Assembly: GCF_002091715.1 (NCBI RefSeq)
Contig: NZ_BDAG01000022.1
Location: forward strand, 1 to 64,000
DNA: 64,000 bases
From: Pseudomonas migulae NBRC 103157
Lineage (GTDB): Bacteria > Pseudomonadota > Gammaproteobacteria > Pseudomonadales > Pseudomonadaceae
Reading direction: 5' to 3'
Positions 44,122 through 52,825 of the stretch are shown here, piece by piece (position 1 is the stretch's first letter; each line of letters begins with the position of its first letter). Both the position numbers and the translations under genes were made by a program. The notes under the pieces were generated by a model. It made no database searches. It was not told the DNA's origin and was given only the letters and a program-made list of their open reading frames with translations.

Positions 44122-45906
44122 ATGCCCGAAAACACTCCTCTGCCTCTGCGAAGTCAACAATGGTTTGACGATCCCAGTCATGCTGACATGACCGCGCTCT
44201 ACGTCGAACGGTTCATGAATTACGGTATGACGCGCGAGGAGTTGCAATCGGGCCGTCCCATCATCGGCATCGCTCAAACCGGTAGCGATCTCGCGCCGTG
44301 CAACCGTCATCACCTCGAACTCGCGCAACGCACCAAAGCAGGTATTCGCGATGCCGGCGGCATTCCGATGGAGTTCCCGGTGCACCCGATGGCCGAACAA
44401 ACCCGGCGTCCGACTGCCGCACTGGATCGCAACCTGGCGTACCTGGGCCTGGTCGAGATTCTTCATGGGTACCCGCTGGATGGCGTGGTGCTGACCACTG
44501 GCTGCGACAAGACCACCCCTGCCTGTCTCATGGCGGCCGCGACGGTTGATATTCCGGCGATCGTCTTGTCGGGCGGTCCAATGCTTGATGGGCACCACAA
44601 AGGCAAATTGATCGGCTCCGGCACGGTGCTCTGGCATGCGCGCAACCTGCTCTCCAGTGGAGAGATCGATTATGAAGGCTTCATGGAGATGACCACGGCG
44701 GCCTCTCCTTCGATCGGTCACTGCAACACGATGGGCACCGCGTTGTCGATGAACGCGCTGGCCGAAGCGCTGGGTATGTCGCTGCCCGGCTGTGCGAGCA
44801 TTCCAGCCGCCTATCGTGAACGCGGCCAGATGGCGTATGCGACTGGCAAGCGCATCGTCGACATGGTCCGTCAGGATATTCGTCCTACCCAAATCATGAC
44901 CCGCGAAGCCTTTGAAAATGCCATTGCCGTGGCGTCGGCCTTGGGGGCGTCGACCAATTGCCCGCCGCACCTCATCGCTATCGCGCGGCACACCGGCATC
45001 GATCTCAGCCTGGAAGACTGGCAACGGATTGGCGAAGACGTGCCCCTGCTGGTCAATTGCATGCCCGCCGGGAAATACCTTGGCGAGGGTTTCCACCGCG
45101 CGGGCGGCGTCCCGGCAGTCATGCACGAACTGCAGAAAGCCGGGCGACTGCATGAAGGCTGCGACACGGTCTCAGGCAAGACCGTTGGCGAGATCGTCAG
45201 CCATACGGCCGCCAGCGATACCGATGTGATCCACGCGTACGAAAATCCCTTGATTCAACGGGCCGGGTTCATCGTGCTGAGCGGTAATTTCTTCGACAGC
45301 GCCATCATGAAGATGTCGGTGGTGGGCGAAGCATTCCGCAAAACCTACCTGTCCGAGCCGGGCGCGGAAAACAGTTTCGAAGCCAGAGCCATTGTTTTCG
45401 ATGGCCCCGAGGACTATCAGGCGCGCATCAACGACCCGGCTCTGGACATCGACGAGCGTTGCATTCTGGTGATTCGGGGCTGCGGCACCGTGGGTTATCC
45501 GGGCAGCGCCGAAGTGGTCAACATGGCCCCACCCGCAGCACTGATCAAACGAGGCATTGACTCCCTGCCCTGCCTGGGTGATGGACGCCAGAGCGGGACC
45601 TCGGCCAGCCCGTCGATACTCAACATGTCCCCTGAAGCCGCGGTGGGGGGCGGCATCGGTTTGCTGGAAACCAATGATCGTCTTCGCGTCGACCTCAACG
45701 CTCGCCGCGTCGATCTCCTCGTGGATGAGAGCGAAATGGCACGCCGCCAGGCGGCGTTCAAACCGTCCTTTCCAGCCTCGCAAACGCCATGGCAGGAACT
45801 CTACCGACAGCAGGTTGGCCAACTCTCGACCGGTGGTTGCCTGGAGCCCGCGACCTTGCACCTGCGGGTCATCGCACGCAGCGGCGACCCACGTCATTCC
45901 CACTGA
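44122..45906 (+). CDS. IlvD/Edd-family pentonate dehydratase (D-xylonate or L-arabinonate dehydratase)
   Basis: 594 residues, the length of characterised sugar-acid dehydratases. The [2Fe-2S] ligands are Cys60, Cys128 (TTGCDKTTPAC) and Cys201 (SIGHCNTMGTA), the same spacing as in the Caulobacter and Rhizobium pentonate enzymes. It would convert D-xylonate (or a similar acid) to 2-keto-3-deoxypentonate. It starts an operon with the FAH-family and aldehyde dehydrogenase genes and lies behind a LacI-type operator. The exact substrate (xylonate versus arabinonate) cannot be told from sequence; the nearby xylose genes favour xylonate. Confidence 0.88.
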   Translation: MPENTPLPLRSQQWFDDPSHADMTALYVERFMNYGMTREELQSGRPIIGIAQTGSDLAPCNRHHLELAQRTKAGIRDAGGIPMEFPVHPMAEQTRRPTAALDRNLAYLGLVEILHGYPLDGVVLTTGCDKTTPACLMAAATVDIPAIVLSGGPMLDGHHKGKLIGSGTVLWHARNLLSSGEIDYEGFMEMTTAASPSIGHCNTMGTALSMNALAEALGMSLPGCASIPAAYRERGQMAYATGKRIVDMVRQDIRPTQIMTREAFENAIAVASALGASTNCPPHLIAIARHTGIDLSLEDWQRIGEDVPLLVNCMPAGKYLGEGFHRAGGVPAVMHELQKAGRLHEGCDTVSGKTVGEIVSHTAASDTDVIHAYENPLIQRAGFIVLSGNFFDSAIMKMSVVGEAFRKTYLSEPGAENSFEARAIVFDGPEDYQARINDPALDIDERCILVIRGCGTVGYPGSAEVVNMAPPAALIKRGIDSLPCLGDGRQSGTSASPSILNMSPEAAVGGGIGLLETNDRLRVDLNARRVDLLVDESEMARRQAAFKPSFPASQTPWQELYRQQVGQLSTGGCLEPATLHLRVIARSGDPRHSH

Positions 45907-45933
45907 TTCGCCACTTTCGCCGAGGTTTTTTTC

Positions 45934-47151
45934 ATGCCCCCAAAAAAAATTACCATCACATTGTCGGAGTTGAACACTCCAGCCCAGGACCTCTCGCAAG
46001 GCACCTGGATCGGTCGCGTGTGGATTCCTGGCGCCACGGCAGGGCCTGCCATCGTCCTGCTTAAAGACCGCGAGGTCTATGACATCAGCGTTCGGGTGGC
46101 GACCGTTTCGGCCCTGCTTGAACTCGATGACCCCGTTGCTTACCTGCGCAGCCTGCCATTGGAGCAGGCGCTAATCAGTGTTGACGCGTTACTGTGCAAC
46201 AGCGATGTCTCGATGCGCGACGAAACACAGCCATGGCTGCTGGCGCCGATTGACCTGCAAGCGGTAAAAGCCGCCGGGGTGACCTTCACAACCAGCATGC
46301 TTGAGCGGGTGGTCGAAGAGCAGGCCAAGGGCGACCCGGCCAAGGCCGATAGCATTCGCGCAACGCTGGTAGCGAGCATCGGTACTGACCTCGGGGACAT
46401 CGTGCCGGGCTCTTCCCAGGCCGCCGCGCTCAAGGAAGTGCTGATCAGCCAGGGCATGTGGTCGCAGTACCTCGAAGTAGGCATCGGCCCGGACGCCGAG
46501 ATATTCACCAAAGCTCAGCCGTTGTCAGCGGTGGGTTACGGATCGGACATTGGAATCCATCCGAAGTCCAGCTGGAACAATCCAGAGCCCGAAGTGGTAT
46601 TGGCCGTTTCCAGTCGTGGCAAGGTACAGGGCGCTACGCTGGGCAATGACGTCAACCTGCGCGACTTCGAAGGGCGCAGTGCGTTGTTGCTTTCCAAAGC
46701 CAAAGACAACAATGCGTCGACCGCGCTTGGGCCATTTATCCGACTGTTCGACGAAACCTTCAGCATCGAGGACGTGCGCTCGGCAGAAGTCGCACTGCGT
46801 GTCGTAGGCGACGATGGTTTCATCATGGATGGCAGCAGCTCCATGAACCAGATCAGTCGTGACCCACTGGATCTGGTCGCCCAGACACTCAACGAGAACC
46901 ATCAGTACCCGGACGGCTTTGTACTGTTCCTCGGCACGCTGTTTGCCCCCAAGCAAGACCGCGATCTACCCGGCGGAGGCTTCACCCATAAAGAGGGTGA
47001 TTTGGTCGCCATCAGCAGCGCCAGGTTCGGCACGCTGGTCAACCGCGTGACGACAAGCGATCGCGCGCCGGCCTGGCAGATGGGTTATCGCGCCCTGCTC
47101 GATAACTTGCACGGTCGCGGGTTGGTTTCTGCCGCGATCAAGCCACGCTAG
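45934..47151 (+). CDS. FAH-family 2-keto-3-deoxypentonate dehydratase (XylX-like)
   Basis: 405 residues. The C-terminal half has FAH-superfamily motifs: a metal-site Glu cluster in NNPEPEVVLAVSSRG, GNDVNLRDFEGRSALLLSKAKDNNAS and a late Gly-rich loop (LPGGGFTHKEGDLV). In the Caulobacter Weimberg route XylX, of the same superfamily, turns 2-keto-3-deoxy-D-xylonate into 2-oxoglutarate semialdehyde. The position between a pentonate dehydratase and a semialdehyde dehydrogenase supports this. GAGG lies before the start. Confidence 0.82.
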   Translation: MPPKKITITLSELNTPAQDLSQGTWIGRVWIPGATAGPAIVLLKDREVYDISVRVATVSALLELDDPVAYLRSLPLEQALISVDALLCNSDVSMRDETQPWLLAPIDLQAVKAAGVTFTTSMLERVVEEQAKGDPAKADSIRATLVASIGTDLGDIVPGSSQAAALKEVLISQGMWSQYLEVGIGPDAEIFTKAQPLSAVGYGSDIGIHPKSSWNNPEPEVVLAVSSRGKVQGATLGNDVNLRDFEGRSALLLSKAKDNNASTALGPFIRLFDETFSIEDVRSAEVALRVVGDDGFIMDGSSSMNQISRDPLDLVAQTLNENHQYPDGFVLFLGTLFAPKQDRDLPGGGFTHKEGDLVAISSARFGTLVNRVTTSDRAPAWQMGYRALLDNLHGRGLVSAAIKPR

Positions 47152-47162
47152 CCAAAACGAGA

Positions 47163-48752
47163 ATGCCTATGAACGCCAGCACCGGACACAACTTTATCAA
47201 TGGCGCACGCAGCGCCGAAGGTCACTCGCGCCTGCAAAGTTTCGACGCCACCACTGGGCAGGAACTTCCGGGCTACTTTACTGAAGCCACGCGAGAGGAA
47301 GTGGATGCTGCCGCCTATGCGGCGGCAGCGGCCTACCCGCTGTACCGCACCCTGCCGCCCCTTCGACGCGCGGCGTTTCTCGACGCCATCGCGGATGAGC
47401 TCGACGCCCTGGGTGACGAATTCGTCGCGACGGTCTGCCGCGAAACGGCGCTGCCGGCCGCACGTATTCAGGGTGAACGTGCCCGTACCAGTGGGCAGAT
47501 GAGACTGTTTGCCAAGGTGCTGCGACGTGGGGATTTCTTTGGGGCACGTATCGATCGTGCCCTGCCTGACCGTCAACCCCTGCCCCGTCCCGATCTGCGC
47601 CAATACCACATCGGTATCGGCCCGGTCGCCGTATTCGGCGCCAGCAATTTCCCCCTGGCCTTCTCTACGGCGGGCGGTGATACCGCCGCTGCGCTCGCGG
47701 CCGGTTGCCCGGTGGTATTCAAGGCACACCCCGGGCACATGGCTACGGCGGAATGGGTCGCTCTGGCAATCATTCGCGCCGCCGAACAGACCGGAATGCC
47801 GCCCGGTGTCTTCAACATGATTTACGGCGGGATGGTCGGTGCCTGGCTGGTGCAACACCCGGCAATCAAGGCTGTTGGCTTCACCGGTTCGCTCAAGGGC
47901 GGCCGGGCGCTGTGTGACATGGCAGCGGCAAGACCAGAACCCATCCCGGTGTTCGCCGAGATGTCGAGTGTCAATCCGGTACTGGTGCTGCCAGAGGCCC
48001 TCAAGACCCGTGGTGCAAACATTGCGGCCGAGGTCTGCGCCTCTGTGGTTCAAGGGGCAGGACAGTTCTGCACAAAACCTGGAATGGTGATCGGAATACG
48101 CTCTCCCGAGTTCGATGCGTTTCTCGATGAGCTGACCTGGCAGATCAACGCTCAGCCTGCACATACCCTGCTCAACGCCGGCGGGCTGTGCAATTACTCC
48201 GATGGCCTGACCCGCCTGCATGATCATCCGCAGATCCACCATCGAGCGGGGAACCCTCAAGCAGGTATCCAGGCTAACCCACAGCTGTTCGAAGCGGACG
48301 CAGAACTGCTGATCAACCATGACGAACTGCTGCAGCACGAGGTGTTTGGCCCGGTTGTAGTCGTCGTTGCGGTCAATGACCGGCAACAGCTGCAGCACGC
48401 GCTGCACGGTTTGCAGGGACAACTGACCGCGACCTTGATTGCCGAACCCGCGGATCTGGAGATATTTGCCGAGTTGATTCCAGTATTGGAACTGAAGGCG
48501 GGTCGCCTTTTGCTCAATGGTTACCCGACCGGTGTCGAAGTCTGCGATGCGATGGTTCATGGCGGCCCCTACCCCGCCACCTCGGATGCCCGAGGCTCGT
48601 CCGTGGGAACGCTGTCGATCAACCGCTTCCTGCGGCCGATCTGCTTCCAGAACTACCCGGACAGTTTGCTTCCCGACGCGTTGAAAAACGCCAATCCGCT
48701 CGGCATTCAACGCCTGGTAGACGGCGCCAGCACAAATGAGCGTTTGCGTTAA
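47163..48752 (+). CDS. 2-oxoglutarate semialdehyde (2,5-dioxovalerate) dehydrogenase
   Basis: 529 residues, an aldehyde dehydrogenase of the NADP-type KGSADH group. The substrate-binding Asn is in GASNFPLAFSTAGGDTA, the catalytic Glu in PVFAEMSSVNPV and the catalytic Cys in VQGAGQFCTKPG. It oxidises the semialdehyde to 2-oxoglutarate, the last step of the Weimberg route. Met1 or Met3 may start; the second is closer to known N-termini. It follows the FAH gene by 11 bases. No terminator was recognised after it. Confidence 0.88.
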   Translation: MPMNASTGHNFINGARSAEGHSRLQSFDATTGQELPGYFTEATREEVDAAAYAAAAAYPLYRTLPPLRRAAFLDAIADELDALGDEFVATVCRETALPAARIQGERARTSGQMRLFAKVLRRGDFFGARIDRALPDRQPLPRPDLRQYHIGIGPVAVFGASNFPLAFSTAGGDTAAALAAGCPVVFKAHPGHMATAEWVALAIIRAAEQTGMPPGVFNMIYGGMVGAWLVQHPAIKAVGFTGSLKGGRALCDMAAARPEPIPVFAEMSSVNPVLVLPEALKTRGANIAAEVCASVVQGAGQFCTKPGMVIGIRSPEFDAFLDELTWQINAQPAHTLLNAGGLCNYSDGLTRLHDHPQIHHRAGNPQAGIQANPQLFEADAELLINHDELLQHEVFGPVVVVVAVNDRQQLQHALHGLQGQLTATLIAEPADLEIFAELIPVLELKAGRLLLNGYPTGVEVCDAMVHGGPYPATSDARGSSVGTLSINRFLRPICFQNYPDSLLPDALKNANPLGIQRLVDGASTNERLR

Positions 48753-48900
48753 TGCGCCAATTAGATCTCGTACTACGGCGATGTTAAATCGACCGTCTCT
48801 TGCGCTTTTGGACAAGCCGCATCCCTGCTTCGGCCCCTTGGCAAAGGGAGGTGTCGAATGACTACTTCTGGCCAAACCAACCCTTCTCACCCCACAACAA

Positions 48901-50097
48901 TCAACCAATTGCGCCCGGCATCACTATAGCGCCCTGCTGGTATTCACGGGGCGTACAGCCAAACTCGCGACGAAACACCGTGTGCAGATACTGTGCGGAT
49001 TTGAATCCGCACGCGCGGGCAACTTCCGCAATCGCTGTCTCGGTATTTTCCAACCCGCTCGTCGCCGCCGCCAGTTTGAAATGCAGAATCTCATCATGCA
49101 CGCTGCAGCCCCTCACAGTGCGAAAGTGCGACTCCAGCGATGAGCGCGAGACGCCGACATAAGCCGCCACTTGCGCGGTCTTGATGCCCTGGCAGGCATA
49201 TTGGCGGATAAACAGCAGCGCTTGCATGACGTAGGGGTTGCCCAACGGTTGGTGCAAACTCGACACCTGCACGTTGATCGCATCCGGCGGGATCAGGATG
49301 TGGGTGCCGGTGGACGGCATGCCGTGCAGCATCTGGTGGAGCAGTTGCGCGGCGGTGCGGCCCATCGTTTCGGTGCCCTGAATGACTGAACTCAGGGGGA
49401 CCCGGGTCAGGCTGCGTGTCAGCGGATCGTTGTCGATGCCGATCAACGCCACCTGCTCCGGTACGGCGATTCCGGCGGTCAGGCAGGCCTGCAGCAACTG
49501 CCTTGCACGGGCGTCACTGACGGCGATGATACCTATGGGTTTAGGCAGGCTTTGCAGCCAGGCGATCAGTTGTTCGACGGCGCTGTCCCAGAGAGGTGCG
49601 CTTGTGCCCATGCCGCGGTAGACCTCGGCATGCAGGCCGTCACGTTGCATCAGCCGTCGAAAGGCTTTTTCCCGCTCCTGCGCCCAACGATTGGCCTGCG
49701 CTTCAGGCAGGCTGAAGCAGGCAAAACGCTGCAGCCCCGCCTCGATCAAGTGCGCGTAAGCCAGGGTGATCAATGCGTTATTGTCGGTGGCGACATAAGG
49801 GATTCCTTTCGGGTAGGCGCGCTCATCCTGATAAGAACCACCCACCGCCACCACCGGCAACTTGATGTCGGCCAGCGCCTCGCCAATCAGCGGATCGTCG
49901 AAGTCGGCAATGATCCCGTCACCCTGCCAGCGCTCGATCCCTTTCAACCGGCAGAGAAAATCCTCTTCCAGGAACAGATCCCAGGAGGCGCGAGTGCTGC
50001 TCAGGTAGTTGCCGATGCCGCTGATGATACCCCGGTCATAGATCTTGCTCCCGTTGAACAACAGTGCGATGCGGTGAACAGGCGGTACTGTTTTCAT
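48901..50097 (-). CDS. xylR: Xylose operon regulator XylR (AraC family)
   Basis: The Met at 50097 (MKTVPPVHRIALLFNGSKIYDRGI) gives 398 residues, near the 392 of E. coli XylR, whose N-terminus it resembles; 16 further residues upstream in frame are less likely. The N-terminal 270 residues are a LacI/PBP-like xylose-binding domain (YDRGIISGIGNYL...LFLEEDF...GDGIIADFDDP). The C-terminus holds two AraC helix-turn-helix motifs (TAQVAAYVGVSRSSLESHFR and IAEVARACGFKSAQYLHTVFRREFG). It is divergent from xylA and so the likely activator of xylAFGH. Confidence 0.92.
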   Translation of the reverse strand: MKTVPPVHRIALLFNGSKIYDRGIISGIGNYLSSTRASWDLFLEEDFLCRLKGIERWQGDGIIADFDDPLIGEALADIKLPVVAVGGSYQDERAYPKGIPYVATDNNALITLAYAHLIEAGLQRFACFSLPEAQANRWAQEREKAFRRLMQRDGLHAEVYRGMGTSAPLWDSAVEQLIAWLQSLPKPIGIIAVSDARARQLLQACLTAGIAVPEQVALIGIDNDPLTRSLTRVPLSSVIQGTETMGRTAAQLLHQMLHGMPSTGTHILIPPDAINVQVSSLHQPLGNPYVMQALLFIRQYACQGIKTAQVAAYVGVSRSSLESHFRTVRGCSVHDEILHFKLAAATSGLENTETAIAEVARACGFKSAQYLHTVFRREFGCTPREYQQGAIVMPGAIG

Positions 50098-50273
50098 TAT
50101 TTTCAGGCTTGTTCCGGGGCCCCTTCTCACGGAGGCGGTTTGCACAGACTAGGCGCGCAGACCACGAATCTCAATACGCAAAATCGCACCCAGTGTTGGT
50201 GATTTTCATAATCAGCAGGCATGGGGCCGTTGCTAGTATCGAGACACCGCCAAGAACAACAAGGACATTGCCA

Positions 50274-51590
50274 ATGCCGTACTTCCCCGATGTCGACAAG
50301 ATTCGCTACGAAGGCCCTTCCAGCGATTCTGCGCTCGCCTTCCGTCACTACGACGCCGACAAAATCATCCTCGGCAAACCCATGCGCGAACACCTGCGCA
50401 TGGCCGCCTGTTATTGGCACACCTTCGTCTGGCCGGGCTCCGATGTGTTCGGCGCAGGTACTTTCAAGCGCCCGTGGCAACACCCCGGCGACCCGATGGA
50501 GCTGGCGATTGGCAAGGCGGAAGCCGCGTTCGAGTTCTTCTCCAAACTGGGTATCGACTATTACTGCTTCCACGACACGGATGTCGCCCCGGAAGGCAAT
50601 TCGTTGAAGGACTACCGCAACCACTTCGCGCAAATGATTGATCATCTGGAGCGACATCAGGAGGAAAGCGGGATCAAGCTGTTGTGGGGCACCGCCAACT
50701 GCTTCAGCAATCCGCGCTTTGCCGCCGGCGCCGCCAGCAACCCGGATCCCGAAGTGTTTGCCTTCGCCGCTGCCCAAGTCTTCAGCGCCATGAACGCGAC
50801 CCAACGCCTGAAAGGGTCCAACTACGTGTTGTGGGGCGGTCGCGAAGGCTACGAAACCCTGCTCAATACCGACTTGAAAAGTGAACGCGAACAACTGGGC
50901 CGCTTCATGCGCATGGTAGTCGAGCACAAGTACAAGATCGGTTTCAAAGGTGACCTGCTGATCGAACCCAAGCCGCAGGAGCCGACAAAGCACCAATACG
51001 ATTACGACAGCGCCACCGTGTTTGGCTTTCTCCAGCAGTTCGGCCTGGAAAAGGAAATCAAGGTCAACATCGAAGCCAACCACGCGACCCTGGCCGGTCA
51101 TAGCTTTCATCACGAGATTGCGACAGCCATCTCGCTGGGGATTTTCGGCAGCATCGACGCCAACCGCGGTGACCCGCAGAACGGTTGGGACACCGATCAG
51201 TTCCCCAACAGCGTCGAAGAAATGACCCTGGTCACCTATGAAATCCTCAAGGCCGGCGGGTTCAAGAATGGCGGGTTCAACTTCGACTCCAAGGTTCGCC
51301 GCCAGAGCCTTGGTGAGATCGATCTATTCCATGGTCACGTCGGCGCAATGGACGTCCTCGCCCTGTCCCTGGAACGGGCAGCCGCCATGGTGCAGAACGA
51401 CCAGCTTCAGCGGCTCAAGGATCAACGCTACGCCGGCTGGCAGCAGCCGTTCGGGCAGTCGGTGCTGGCGGGTGAGTTCAACCTCCAGTCATTGGCCGAA
51501 CATGCCTTCGCCAACGAACTGAATCCGCAGGCCGTCAGCGGCAGGCAGGAAATGCTCGAAAACGTCGTCAACCGGTTCATCTATCGCTGA
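50274..51590 (+). CDS. xylA: Xylose isomerase
   Basis: The ATG at 50274 (MPYFPDVDKIRYEG) follows AAGGA. The 438-residue product is a class II xylose isomerase. The catalytic His and metal ligands are visible in YYCFHDTDVAPEGNSL, VLWGGREGYETLLNTD, LIEPKPQEPTKHQYD, EANHATLAGHSFHHEI and SIDANRGDPQNGWDTDQFP. It converts D-xylose to D-xylulose. It heads the xylA-xylF-xylG-xylH unit. No xylB is adjacent. Confidence 0.95.
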   Translation: MPYFPDVDKIRYEGPSSDSALAFRHYDADKIILGKPMREHLRMAACYWHTFVWPGSDVFGAGTFKRPWQHPGDPMELAIGKAEAAFEFFSKLGIDYYCFHDTDVAPEGNSLKDYRNHFAQMIDHLERHQEESGIKLLWGTANCFSNPRFAAGAASNPDPEVFAFAAAQVFSAMNATQRLKGSNYVLWGGREGYETLLNTDLKSEREQLGRFMRMVVEHKYKIGFKGDLLIEPKPQEPTKHQYDYDSATVFGFLQQFGLEKEIKVNIEANHATLAGHSFHHEIATAISLGIFGSIDANRGDPQNGWDTDQFPNSVEEMTLVTYEILKAGGFKNGGFNFDSKVRRQSLGEIDLFHGHVGAMDVLALSLERAAAMVQNDQLQRLKDQRYAGWQQPFGQSVLAGEFNLQSLAEHAFANELNPQAVSGRQEMLENVVNRFIYR

Positions 51591-51738
51591 TCGCCACGGC
51601 GTCTGCGGGCGCAACAACGCTGTGACATTCGCACGACAAATCTGTGTCTTCTGCGTCTGCCAATTCTCTACAGTTCTACCAGCCCGAGACTCATCGTCAG
51701 GCAGTGTCTTTCAAACAAAAACAAAAGGACGCACCACC

Positions 51739-52740
51739 ATGAAAAATGTGAAACGCGCGCTATTGGCCAGCGCCCTGGCGCTGCTGTCGCTACCGGTGAT
51801 GGCCGATGCTGCCCACCCGAAAATCGGTTTCTCCATTGATGATCTGCGGCTGGAACGTTGGTCGCGTGACCGCGATTACTTCGTCGCGGCGGCGGAGAAA
51901 ATGGACGCCAAGGTCTTTGTACAGTCGGCCGATGCCAACGAGCAAAAGCAGATTTCGCAAATCGAAAATCTCATTTCCCGTGGCGTCGATGTGATCGTCA
52001 TCGTGCCGTTCAACGCCACGGTCCTGACCAACGTAGTGGCCGAAGCGAAGAAAGCCGGGATCAAGGTCGTGTCCTATGACCGCCTGATACTCAACGCGGA
52101 TATCGACGCCTACATTTCCTTCGATAACGAAAAGGTCGGCGAGATGCAGGCCAGCGGCGTGCTGCACGCAGCGCCCAAGGGCAATTACTTCCTGCTCGGA
52201 GGTGCGCCTACCGACAACAACGCAAAAGTCCTGCGCGAAGGTCAGATGAAAGTGCTGCAACCGGCCATCGACAAGGGGGATATCAAGATCGTAGGCCAAC
52301 AATGGGTGAAGGAATGGAACCCGACCGAAGCGCTGAGCATTGTTGAAAACGCCTTGACCCGCAACAACAACAAAATCGACGGCATCGTCGCTTCCAACGA
52401 CGCCACGGCAGGTGGCGCCATCCAGGCATTGGCCTCTCAGCAACTGGCCGGCAAGGTGCCGATTTCGGGGCAGGACGCAGACCTCGCAGCGGTCAAGCGA
52501 GTGATCGCCGGCACGCAAACCATGACCGTGTACAAACCGCTCAAACTCATCGCCTCCGAAGCTGCCAAGCTCTCGGTGCAACTGGCGCGTAACGAGAAAC
52601 CCGCCTACAGCTCGCAATACGACAACGGCAGCAAAAAAGTCGACACCATCCTGCTCACCCCGACTCCGTTGACCAAGGACAACATCGACTTGCTGGAACA
52701 GGACGGGTTTTACACCAAGGCGCAGATTGCCGGGCAGTGA
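51739..52740 (+). CDS. xylF: D-xylose ABC transporter substrate-binding protein
   Basis: Start at 51739 with AAGGA upstream; 333 residues. The signal peptide MKNVKRALLASALALLSLPVMADA precedes a periplasmic binding protein fold (HPKIGFSIDDLRLERWSRDRDYF...SADANEQKQISQIENLISRGVDVIVIVPFN...VSYDRLILNADIDAYISFDNEKVG). This is the XylF pattern of the ribose/xylose group. It captures xylose in the periplasm and delivers it to XylGH. A REP hairpin follows before xylG. Confidence 0.93.
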   Translation: MKNVKRALLASALALLSLPVMADAAHPKIGFSIDDLRLERWSRDRDYFVAAAEKMDAKVFVQSADANEQKQISQIENLISRGVDVIVIVPFNATVLTNVVAEAKKAGIKVVSYDRLILNADIDAYISFDNEKVGEMQASGVLHAAPKGNYFLLGGAPTDNNAKVLREGQMKVLQPAIDKGDIKIVGQQWVKEWNPTEALSIVENALTRNNNKIDGIVASNDATAGGAIQALASQQLAGKVPISGQDADLAAVKRVIAGTQTMTVYKPLKLIASEAAKLSVQLARNEKPAYSSQYDNGSKKVDTILLTPTPLTKDNIDLLEQDGFYTKAQIAGQ

Positions 52741-52756
52741 TCATCGCCCGGTAATG

Positions 52757-52790
52757 CCCCCCCTGCAGGAGCCAGCCCGCTCCTGCGGGG
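52757..52790. repeat. REP-type hairpin between xylF and xylG
   Basis: CCCTGCAGGAGC and GCTCCTGCGGGG form a stem within the 85-base gap. Such hairpins between a binding protein gene and its transporter genes can protect the upstream mRNA, giving more binding protein than membrane subunits. Confidence 0.6.
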
Positions 52791-52825
52791 ACCCGCCTCG
52801 TCACTGCCGCTTATGAGTCTCTGCC

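Noticed and set aside
43840..45153. 437-codon minus-strand frame
   Set aside because: Antisense shadow of the pentonate dehydratase gene, which has intact Fe-S cysteines and a LacI operator in front.
47148..48908. 586-codon minus-strand frame
   Set aside because: Antisense to the aldehyde dehydrogenase gene; Arg/Gly/His-rich composition typical of a shadow frame.
50127..51113. 328-codon minus-strand frame
   Set aside because: Antisense to xylA and without a recognisable motif.
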